In this document: positions 8,329 through 15,083 of the stretch, in pieces | Numbering within the stretch: position 1 is the stretch's first letter | Layout: each line of letters opens with the position of its first letter | Assembly (NCBI GenBank): GCA_016124855.1 | Contig: WGMX01000049.1 | Span: 1 to 55,667 of the forward strand | Length of the DNA stretch: 55,667 nucleotides | Direction: 5' to 3' | From: Anaerolineaceae bacterium | GTDB taxonomy: Bacteria > Chloroflexota > Anaerolineae > Aggregatilineales > Phototrophicaceae | Program-made: the position numbers and the translations under genes | Notes under the pieces: generated by a model | The model's database searches: none | Seen by the model: the letters and a program-made list of their open reading frames with translations, nothing else | What the model was told of the DNA's origin: nothing

Positions 8329-10053
8329 ATGTCATTACAACTTCCACGCCGCACGTATGCCGATCTCTATGGGCCGACGACGGGTGACCGGATTCGGCTG
8401 GCGGACACCGAACTGATTATTGAGATTGAGAAAGATTTTACGGTTTACGGCGACGAAATTACCTTTGGTGGCGGCAAGGTCATCCGTGATGGGATGGGGC
8501 AAAGCAGCACTGCTACCCGCGAAGGGAAAAACGGCACCCTTGATCTGGTGATTACCAACGCCATCATCATTGACCATTGGGGCATCGTTAAAGGTGACAT
8601 TGGCATCAAAGATGGTCGGATTGTCAAAGTGGGTAAGGCTGGCAATCCTGACACCATGAACGGGGTTGATCCTGAATTGGTGGTGGGCGCGGGTACAGAA
8701 GTCATCGCTGGTGAACATTTGATTGTGACGGCGGGCGGTATCGACAGCCATATTCATTTTATTGCGCCACAGCAGGTTTATGAGGCAATTTCTAACGGCA
8801 TCACGACCATGATTGGCGGTGGGACAGGCCCCGCGACTGGAACAAATGCCACAACCTGTACGCCGGGGGCATGGAATCTGGCGCGGATGCTGCAAGCGGC
8901 AGATGCTTGGCCGATTAACTTTGGTTTCTTGGGCAAAGGGAATGCTTCAGCAGGCGAGCCGTTAAATGAGCAAATCTTAGCCGGTGCGTGTGGCCTCAAG
9001 CTGCATGAAGATTGGGGAACGACTCCGGCGGCGATTGATTTCTGCTTGAAGGCTGCCGATGAATATGATGTACAGGTCGCCATCCACACCGACACGATCA
9101 ACGAAGCGGGATTTGTCGAAGATACGATTGCGGCGATTGGCAACCGTGTCATCCATACCTATCACACCGAAGGCGCTGGCGGTGGTCATGCGCCGGATAT
9201 TATTCGCATCGCAGGTTACCCGAATATTCTGCCGTCTTCGACCAATCCAACACGGCCTTATACCGTGAACACGATTGCTGAACACCTGGATATGTTGATG
9301 GTTTGCCATCACTTGAATGGGCAAGTGCCGGAAGATGTGGCCTTCGCGGAAAGTCGTATCCGACCTGAGACGATTGCGGCGGAAGATATCTTGCATGATA
9401 TGGGCGTATTCAGCATGATCTCCAGCGACTCACAGGCGATGGGGCGGGTTGGTGAAGTGGTCACGCGCACATGGCAGACGGCGCACAAAATGAAGGTTCA
9501 ACGGGGTTCGCTGCCGCAAGATACCTCACGCAATGATAACTTCCGTGTGAAGCGTTATGTAGCGAAGTACACGATTAATCCAGCGATTACGCACGGCATG
9601 GCGAAGGATATTGGGTCGATTGAACCGGGTAAGCTGGCGGATTTGGTGTTGTGGAAGCCAGCCATGTTTGGCGCGAAACCGGAGATTATCGTCAAGGGCG
9701 GTTTCATCGCTTGGAGCGTGATGGGTGATGCGAATGCGTCAATCCCAACACCGCAGCCGGTGCTTTATCGCCCGATGTTCGGGGCGTTTGGTGGGGCAAC
9801 GGCTGCGACCAGTTTGGCGTTTGTGTCGAAGGCGGCGATGGATGCGGGTATCGGTGAAAGTCTGGGCTTGAAGAAAGCCACCGCTGCTGTAGAAGACTGC
9901 CGGAACATCGGCAAGGCCAGCATGATTCACAACGATGCAACACCGACGATTGAGGTTAATCCGGAGACTTACGAGGTGAAGGCTGATGGTGAAGCCCTGA
10001 CTTGCGAACCCGCTGAGGTTTTGCCGTTGGCGCAGCGGTACTTTCTGTTTTGA
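8329..10053 (+). CDS. ureC: Urease alpha (catalytic) subunit UreC
   Basis: This is the catalytic subunit, 574 residues. All nickel-site residues are present at a constant offset of +7 from the Klebsiella enzyme: H141 and H143 (GGIDSHIHF), the carbamylated lysine K224 (GLKLHEDWG), H253 (AIHTDT), H279 (HTYHTEGAGGGHAPD) and D367 (SSDSQAMGR). The flap cysteine C326 and general-acid H327 (VCHHLN) are intact. The enzyme should therefore be active if nickel is inserted. The gene follows ureB by 10 bases and is separated from the ureG-like gene by 786 bases of repeat-rich DNA. Confidence 0.97.
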   Translation: MSLQLPRRTYADLYGPTTGDRIRLADTELIIEIEKDFTVYGDEITFGGGKVIRDGMGQSSTATREGKNGTLDLVITNAIIIDHWGIVKGDIGIKDGRIVKVGKAGNPDTMNGVDPELVVGAGTEVIAGEHLIVTAGGIDSHIHFIAPQQVYEAISNGITTMIGGGTGPATGTNATTCTPGAWNLARMLQAADAWPINFGFLGKGNASAGEPLNEQILAGACGLKLHEDWGTTPAAIDFCLKAADEYDVQVAIHTDTINEAGFVEDTIAAIGNRVIHTYHTEGAGGGHAPDIIRIAGYPNILPSSTNPTRPYTVNTIAEHLDMLMVCHHLNGQVPEDVAFAESRIRPETIAAEDILHDMGVFSMISSDSQAMGRVGEVVTRTWQTAHKMKVQRGSLPQDTSRNDNFRVKRYVAKYTINPAITHGMAKDIGSIEPGKLADLVLWKPAMFGAKPEIIVKGGFIAWSVMGDANASIPTPQPVLYRPMFGAFGGATAATSLAFVSKAAMDAGIGESLGLKKATAAVEDCRNIGKASMIHNDATPTIEVNPETYEVKADGEALTCEPAEVLPLAQRYFLF

Positions 10054-10129
10054 GATCGGAAGGGCAAGCCAGCGGCACCTACGGCCGTACAGGGAGGATG
10101 ATTCGGAAACTGCGAATACTGCAAAAACT

Positions 10130-10645
10130 GCAATTGCGAAACTGATTTGGACGGCGGATTTGAGGGAGCAACTTGCTGAAACTGCGGAAAATTCTGTAAA
10201 TTCGTCAGATTCGGAAGTGAAGTTTGGCGGTTAGCTATCAGTCTTCAGCGAATACAAAGGCACGAAGCCTTTTTATGACGGAAATGTCGCTTATGTCGGC
10301 GTTGGCGGCAGTGGATTTTGAACAAACGCAACATGCAGCTAAAGCACAAAATGTCGAAAATATTGCAGTTGTTGCAAATGTTGTTGTTGAGAATCTGCGT
10401 TTTTTGTCACATTTACAACGATTGGTGATTGTTAAGGTGCGTTGGTCAGCGGAGGATTTGCCAGTGGTAAATCCCTATACTGCGGCCTGTAGATGATTGT
10501 ACGACAAAGGACGAGCGAATGGGTTACATTTTGGAAGAACATTTTGTAACTCTTTGATGCGGTTGGCGTTAACGGTTTTGAGGGAGAATGTTGGTGGCAA
10601 ATATTGATGGATGGTTGGTATTTGGTATGCCGACAAACCTAAAGT
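10130..10645 (+). repeat. Dispersed non-coding repeat, copy A
   Basis: This is the most complete copy. Blocks in order: GACGGCGGATTTGAGGGAGC (10152-10171, shared with copy C), GGAAATGTCGC to GGCAGTGG (10279-10314, shared with 54314-54348), TTGCAGTTGTTGCAAATGTT (10363-10382, shared with 54823-54842), TTTTGTCACATTTACAAC (about 10402-10419) and the strongest block, a 31-base stretch starting GGGTTACATTTTGGAAG near 10520 that is identical at about 54979. The copies differ by indels that would break any frame. Confidence 0.8.
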
Positions 10646-10721
10646 AAACCTGAATGATATGAGTTGCAAGAAACAAGCTACAAGTGGCAAGTCTAGAACC
10701 GCCGATTATCGAAAGTTTTAA

Positions 10722-10807
10722 GTCGACCCCACCTTAACCCTTCATCGGCTACGGTCGAAGGCTCTCCCGCTGATAGCCGTAGTAACAGGGAGAGAATTAA
10801 TACGGGG
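10722..10807 (+). repeat. Second intergenic repeat element, copy 1, upstream of ureG
   Basis: Flanks match the element at 54594-54644: CCCACCTTAACCC at the left (CCCACCCTAACCC there) and GAGAATTAATACGGG at the right (GGGAATTAATACGGG there). Inside, CGGCTA (10746-10751) can pair with TAGCCG (10774-10779), and CTCTCCC (10762-10768) with GGGAGAG (10788-10794). The two stems interlock, so they form either a pseudoknot or alternative structures. The element ends about 30 bases before the ureG start. Confidence 0.6.
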
Positions 10808-10839
10808 TAAGCGGGGATACGAACGAGAGGATGACGATT

Positions 10840-12063
10840 ATGGGAAGTGAAAAGCGGGCGTTTCGAGTGGGAGTAGCAGGGCCGGTGGGCAGCGGCAAGA
10901 CGGCGTTGGTTGACCGTCTGAGCAAACGGTTATGGCCCCAATATGATCTGGCAGTGGTGACGAATGATATTTACACCAAAGAGGATGCCGAGTTTTTGCT
11001 GCGACAGGGGACGCTGCCAGCCGAACGGGTTCGTGGCGTGGAAACAGGCGGCTGCCCTCACGCCGCAATTCGTGAAGATGCCTCGATGAATCTGGAGGCG
11101 ATTGCTGATCTTGAAGGTTCGCTGCCGAATGTGGAATTGATTCTGGTGGAAAGCGGTGGTGATAATCTGGCTGCTGCGTTTAGTCCCGAACTGGTCGATG
11201 TATTCATCTATGTGATTGATGTGGCAGGTGGCGACAAAGTCCCGCGCAAAGGTGGGCCGGGGATTATCCGGTCAGATTTGTTGGTGATTAACAAGATTGA
11301 TCTCGCGCCGTTCGTGGGGGCTTCGCTGGCGGTGATGGATAGAGATGCGCGAAAGATGCGCGGTAAACGTCCGTTTGTCTTCACCAACGTGCGCGAGGAA
11401 GTTGGGTTAGATGCGGTGATTGCGTGGCTGGAAAGTGTGATGAAAGCGGATGGTCGGCGGACACTGATGGATGCCCACAACAAAGAGGAATGGACGGTTG
11501 TGCCGCATTCCCATGCTTATTCGCGAGAGGAATTTGAGCCGGATGCCGAGCGCGTCGCTATCCTTCCACCGCGTTATCAGAACGGTGTCGAGGTGAGCGC
11601 TTCGCCGATGGGTGCGGCGGATTTGAAGTACAAGGCTGATGGCAAAGTGGCATGGGATGAGATGTGGGAAGGGTTTTGTGATCTGGCATTAGCTGGTGGG
11701 CCACCGCATCGTGGGACGCTGCTGGAGCCGGTGATGCCGGATTTCGTGGCGACCAATCCTGATGGATATGAAAGTGTAGTGCAAGAGCTGGAGCGGGGAA
11801 TCAAGATGGTGACGGGTTTGCCAACGCAAAAGAGCACCGTTCCGGGTTGGATTGGGATGGTGTGCGCCAATGAAGCGATGGCGTTGTGGCTGCTGCGGGC
11901 GATCATCGTGGAGAATGTGAGCGTCCGGCGCGAGGGAAACGTATTATTCTTCCCTGCTAGTCCAGAGTTCCGTTTGGGTGAAGAGATCAAGAATGTGATT
12001 ACGGTGATTGCCAAGACCAACCATTATTGGCAGGAACATGCCAAGGTATTGCAGTCGGCGTAA
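10840..12063 (+). CDS. ureG: UreG-type GTPase fused to an unrecognised C-terminal domain
   Basis: Residues 1 to about 205 are UreG, the SIMIBI GTPase that delivers nickel to urease. It has a P-loop GPVGSGKTAL (14-23), the metal-binding CPH (72-74, ETGGCPHAAIREDAS), ESGGDNLAAAFSPEL and the guanine-specificity motif NKIDLA. The usual N-terminal histidine-rich tail is absent. Residues 206-407 are an extra domain with ILPPRYQNGVEVSASPMG, FCDLALAGGPPHRGTLLEPV and VPGWIGMVCANEAMALWLLR. UreG is normally about 200-220 residues, so this doubles it. I do not recognise the domain. ATG 10840 is better spaced from GAGAGG than ATG 10831. No ureE is found nearby. Confidence 0.88.
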   Translation: MGSEKRAFRVGVAGPVGSGKTALVDRLSKRLWPQYDLAVVTNDIYTKEDAEFLLRQGTLPAERVRGVETGGCPHAAIREDASMNLEAIADLEGSLPNVELILVESGGDNLAAAFSPELVDVFIYVIDVAGGDKVPRKGGPGIIRSDLLVINKIDLAPFVGASLAVMDRDARKMRGKRPFVFTNVREEVGLDAVIAWLESVMKADGRRTLMDAHNKEEWTVVPHSHAYSREEFEPDAERVAILPPRYQNGVEVSASPMGAADLKYKADGKVAWDEMWEGFCDLALAGGPPHRGTLLEPVMPDFVATNPDGYESVVQELERGIKMVTGLPTQKSTVPGWIGMVCANEAMALWLLRAIIVENVSVRREGNVLFFPASPEFRLGEEIKNVITVIAKTNHYWQEHAKVLQSA

Positions 12064-12083
12064 GAAAATACAAAGGCTATTGA

Positions 12084-12103
12084 ACCACAGAGGCACAGAG
12101 AAC
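12084..12103 (+). repeat. ACCACAGAGGCACAGAGAAC repeat, copy 2
   Basis: This is an exact second copy of the 20-base sequence at 7929-7948, here 20 bases after the ureG-like stop codon and followed by further CACAGAG-type sequence. Confidence 0.8.
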
Positions 12104-12152
12104 CCAGAGGAACACAGAGTGCGTTTATCGATATTCGTTCAAAGATTTTCAG

Positions 12153-12178
12153 GTTGGGCGGGAAGAATCCCGTCCAAC
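12153..12178 (+). terminator. Hairpin after the ureG-like gene
   Basis: GTTGGGCGGGA and TCCCGTCCAAC form an 11-bp stem (one G-U pair) around the tetraloop AGAA. No U-run follows, so it may be a Rho-independent terminator only in a loose sense, or an mRNA 3-prime end stabiliser. It marks the likely end of the ure transcript. Confidence 0.5.
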
Positions 12179-12333
12179 AGTTGGAGGAAGTAGACTATGT
12201 AATTCGGTAATCATTTTATGCCAGACGCAGCGCGCTGCCTCCCTACAAAGATAATCTGTTGTTTTGCCTGTTTATTCTTGCAACCCGCAATCTCCTCTGT
12301 CTATTTTCACAGCAAATTCTCAGAAAAAGTGTT

Positions 12334-12361
12334 TTGAAATGCGGCTTGTTTCCACTATACT
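12334..12361 (+). promoter_or_regulatory. Promoter for the antiporter leader
   Basis: TTGAAA (12334-12339) and TATACT (12356-12361) are separated by 16 bases, close to the housekeeping sigma consensus. Transcription from here would start near 12368 and leave an untranslated leader of about 500 bases before the antiporter gene. Confidence 0.65.
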
Positions 12362-12367
12362 GTGTGC

Positions 12368-12852
12368 ATTCAGTTTGTAAGGTGTATTCAGAAGTTGGAC
12401 GGGAATATCCGCCGAACTTGAAGCTAACGAATACCCATCGTCAGTCTTTTTTAGAAGGCGATTTTCATAGCTCAATTAATTGACTTTAGGCGCACTCTCA
12501 TGGTGAGTAATCTGTAGTCACTTAGGAACAGTTTGGTCAATCCTCAATAGGTGAGGTGCGTTTTCCCCTCCATTCATCTGCTTAAGTGGATGTCGTTTGT
12601 CGCTTATTTTGAGCGCGACGCCTCCCGCAAACACTTGCGTGATCCGGTTTTCCCAACATCGGTATTTCAGACAGAACGGCGTTTTCTCACACGGCAACGC
12701 CTAATTTAGCGCTTAAACACTGTGCGTTTTGATACGCGATCCGTGTTAGAGAAATCCCAAATAGGCGGTTTATAACGCCTTATGACATGGCTTAAACGAG
12801 TCTCTGACTCGCGCATCGAATGCGAGCTGTATTCAACTTATTTATTGGTGTT
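12368..12852 (+). promoter_or_regulatory. Hairpin-rich 5-prime leader of the Kef-type antiporter gene
   Basis: This region holds many short perfect stems: CTCA/TGAG (12497-12507), CCTCA/TGAGG (12542-12556), GTCGC/GCGAC (12599-12619), CGCAA/TTGCG (12626-12639), GGCGTT/AACGCC (12678-12701), AGGCG-TT/AACGCCT with a bulge (12763-12780), CGAGTC/GACTCG (12797-12811) and CGCAT/ATGCG (12812-12824). CGCAC (12491-12495) can also close a multi-branch region by pairing with GTGCG (12556-12560). This density far exceeds its surroundings. A structured regulatory RNA (riboswitch or attenuator) is a reasonable inference. I could not match it to a known class. Confidence 0.55.
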
Positions 12853-12865
12853 AAGGAGGTGATTG

Positions 12866-14857
12866 ATGCACCACGAAATTGCCCTTTTCGCGACGATTGC
12901 GATGGCGCTTTTGACCGCTTTTATCGGCGGGTATATCGCCAGAAAGATTGGATTACCTACCCTTGTGGGTTATCTTGTCGCGGGAATGGTGATCGGCCCG
13001 TTTACGCCGGGTTTTGTCGGTGATACCGAAGCTGCCAGCCAACTGGCTGAACTGGGTGTCATCTTTATGATGTTCGGGGTCGGGCTGCACTTTTCGCTGA
13101 AAGACCTGTGGAATGTGCGGACTATCGCAGTTCCGGGCGCGCTGCTGCAAATGGCTATTGCGACAGTTCTCGGATTTGGGCTGACACAATTATGGGGATG
13201 GTCGGTGAGCGCGGGGTTGGTTGTCGGGTTGGCACTGTCGATTGCCAGCACAGTTGTCCTGCTGCGTGGCCTAGAAGATAACGGATTGTTAAATACAGTA
13301 CATGGGAAAGTGGTTGTCGGGTGGTTGGTGTTAGAAGATTTAGCAACCATCGCGATTCTGGTGATGCTTCCCGCGCTGGCCGATGGTTCAGGTAATCATG
13401 GATCAGACAGCATCGTTATCGAGCTGTTAAAGACAGGGGTGTTCGTCGTGATTATGCTGCTGGCAGGTGCACGACTCATGCCTTGGCTGCTGACGCTGAT
13501 TGCCCGAACCCGTTCACGCGAGTTGTTTATTCTGGCGGTGGTGGCGGTAGCATTAGGAACTGCTTTTGCGGCGGCTGAACTTTTCGGTGTTTCGCTGGCG
13601 TTAGGGGCTTTCCTCGCTGGCATGGTGGTCAGCGAGTCGGACATTAGCCATCAGGTGGGCGCGGAGGTTTTACCATTTCGTGATTTGTTTTCCGTCATAT
13701 TTTTTGTCTCGGTTGGAATGCTGGTTAATCCGGCGGTGATTTGGGCAAACTTAGGACAGGTGATTATTCTCACAGCTTTGATTGTCGTCGGGAAGGGGAT
13801 TTTTACGCTGCTTCTAGGGACGATTCTTCCAGCTTCAGGGCGCACTATTCTGGTGGTGGCAGCTGGCTTGAGCCAAATCGGTGAGTTTTCATTCATTGTG
13901 GGGCAGTCGGGTGTAGCGCTGGGCATTTTGAGCCAAGATCAATACGGGCTGATTCTGGCGGGAGCCGTGATTTCGATTGTTTGCAATCCGTTTATGTTTC
14001 GGTTGATACCTGTGGCAGAGCGAACACTACAGAAATTGCCGACAGTGTGGAAGTGGCTCGATCGTGGAGGGCCGACGCCAGAGCCGCTGCGTGCGCGTAT
14101 GCGCGACCATGTGGTTGTTGTTGGTTATGGACGGGTTGGCAAACATATCGGACATGTGTTAGATAAATTGCAGCTTTCTTATCTGGTGGTGGAGAATGAC
14201 GCGGTCGAGGCCAAGGATATACAAGCTCTTGGCATCAAAACGTTATTTGGTGACGCAGCTAATTCCGAGGTGCTGACTCATGCGGGTTTGGATAATGCAC
14301 GGGCTCTGGTCGTGACTGTTCCTAATCAGGCGACCGCAGAATTGGTGGTCGCCAGCACAAAACAACTGGCCCCGAGGCTGCCGATTATCGCCCGCGCAGG
14401 AACGGAGAGTGGTGTTAGTCGTTTGGCGAGCCTTGGTGCTAATTCCATAATCCATCCTGAACTCGAGGGCGGTTTGGAAATTGTCCGACATATGCTGATG
14501 GCATTGGGGTATCCGATGGGGCAGATTCAGCAGTATACGGATGCAGTTCGCAGCGATGCCTATGCTGATCGATTGGCGAGTCCTGAGCAGCACCGCGTTC
14601 TCGACCAACTGCTAAGTGTTATACGGAGTGTCGAAATTGCGTGGCATCCGGTTTCGGCGTTGAGTCCCGTGCTGGGTAAGACTCTGGCTGAGGCGAACTT
14701 GAGGGCGAAATTCGGGGCGTCGGTGATCGCCATGATACGGAACGATAATGTGCTGCCCAATCCTAAATCTGATATGCGGTTTCAAGAAGGGGATTTAGTG
14801 GCGTTCATTGGCGCGTCACATGAGTTAAGTGAAGTGGAATTGTATTTGCGTACTTGA
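12866..14857 (+). CDS. Kef-type cation/proton antiporter with RCK domains (CPA2 family)
   Basis: This is a membrane antiporter for K+ or Na+ against H+, 663 residues. Residues 1 to about 390 hold twelve or so hydrophobic helices with IARKIGLPTLVGYLVAGMVIGP and LGVIFMMFGVGLHF, typical of KefB/KefC proteins. A cytosolic RCK_N (TrkA-N) domain follows, with the nucleotide-binding motif VVVVGYGRVGKHIG. The last 85 residues form an RCK_C domain. The ATG at 12866 lies five bases after a perfect AAGGAGGT. RCK_C domains can bind second messengers such as c-di-AMP, so ligand control of the protein is possible. The gene stands alone between its leader and a strong terminator. Confidence 0.92.
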   Translation: MHHEIALFATIAMALLTAFIGGYIARKIGLPTLVGYLVAGMVIGPFTPGFVGDTEAASQLAELGVIFMMFGVGLHFSLKDLWNVRTIAVPGALLQMAIATVLGFGLTQLWGWSVSAGLVVGLALSIASTVVLLRGLEDNGLLNTVHGKVVVGWLVLEDLATIAILVMLPALADGSGNHGSDSIVIELLKTGVFVVIMLLAGARLMPWLLTLIARTRSRELFILAVVAVALGTAFAAAELFGVSLALGAFLAGMVVSESDISHQVGAEVLPFRDLFSVIFFVSVGMLVNPAVIWANLGQVIILTALIVVGKGIFTLLLGTILPASGRTILVVAAGLSQIGEFSFIVGQSGVALGILSQDQYGLILAGAVISIVCNPFMFRLIPVAERTLQKLPTVWKWLDRGGPTPEPLRARMRDHVVVVGYGRVGKHIGHVLDKLQLSYLVVENDAVEAKDIQALGIKTLFGDAANSEVLTHAGLDNARALVVTVPNQATAELVVASTKQLAPRLPIIARAGTESGVSRLASLGANSIIHPELEGGLEIVRHMLMALGYPMGQIQQYTDAVRSDAYADRLASPEQHRVLDQLLSVIRSVEIAWHPVSALSPVLGKTLAEANLRAKFGASVIAMIRNDNVLPNPKSDMRFQEGDLVAFIGASHELSEVELYLRT

Positions 14858-14894
14858 ATTGGTCACCGCAAATTTGAGAGTAATCTGGAACTGT

Positions 14895-14927
14895 CCTGTG
14901 AAGCGAAGCCGCTTCACAGGATTTTTA
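14895..14927 (+). terminator. Intrinsic terminator of the antiporter gene
   Basis: CCTGTGAAGCG and CGCTTCACAGG form a perfect 11-bp stem with loop AAGC, followed by ATTTTTAATTT. It lies 38 bases after the antiporter stop and insulates it from the xylanase gene. Confidence 0.9.
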
Positions 14928-14949
14928 ATTTGGAGAGCCATTGATAGGC

Positions 14950-14978
14950 TTGCCGGGTTGGATATATCGCGCTACAGT
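14950..14978 (+). promoter_or_regulatory. Promoter of the xylanase gene
   Basis: TTGCCG (14950-14955) and TACAGT (14973-14978) stand 17 bases apart. The repressor palindrome begins five bases after the -10 box, the same arrangement as at the lacI-type gene. Confidence 0.6.
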
Positions 14979-14983
14979 ATAGG

Positions 14984-15012
14984 TACGTTACGGTAACGTA
15001 TCATTACGTTAC
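14984..15012 (+). promoter_or_regulatory. LacI-family operator at the xylanase promoter
   Basis: TACGTTAC and GTAACGTA flank a single G (14984-15000), followed by a further half-site ACGTTAC at 15006-15012. The same core with A at the centre precedes the LacI-family gene (17104-17124), again followed by an extra ACGTTAC half-site. The position overlapping the transcription start implies repression by road-block. A second inverted pair, GTTACAAA and TTTGTAAC, follows at 15008-15027. Confidence 0.8.
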
Positions 15013-15083
15013 AAATTTATTTGTAACTTTAGTGTGCTATTGCAAGTGTAATTATTTAAATGAGTTGTTTGAAGGGTTACGTG

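Larger units (their letters stand above)
10054..10839. other. Intergenic region splitting the urease operon
   Basis: 786 bases separate ureC from the ureG-like gene. They contain a full copy of the dispersed repeat (10130-10645) and, near the ureG start, a second element with foldable arms (10722-10807). The ORF-like stretch at 10224-10496 lies inside the repeat and has no recognisable product. Confidence 0.65.

Noticed and set aside
10224..10496. ORF of 90 codons between ureC and the ureG-like gene
   Set aside because: It lies in the dispersed repeat and is not conserved in frame at 54765-55105 or 60-440.
12484..12852. Known c-di-AMP (ydaO) or magnesium (M-box) riboswitch
   Set aside because: The leader is well placed, but the conserved core sequences of either class could not be found, so only an unassigned structured leader is called.
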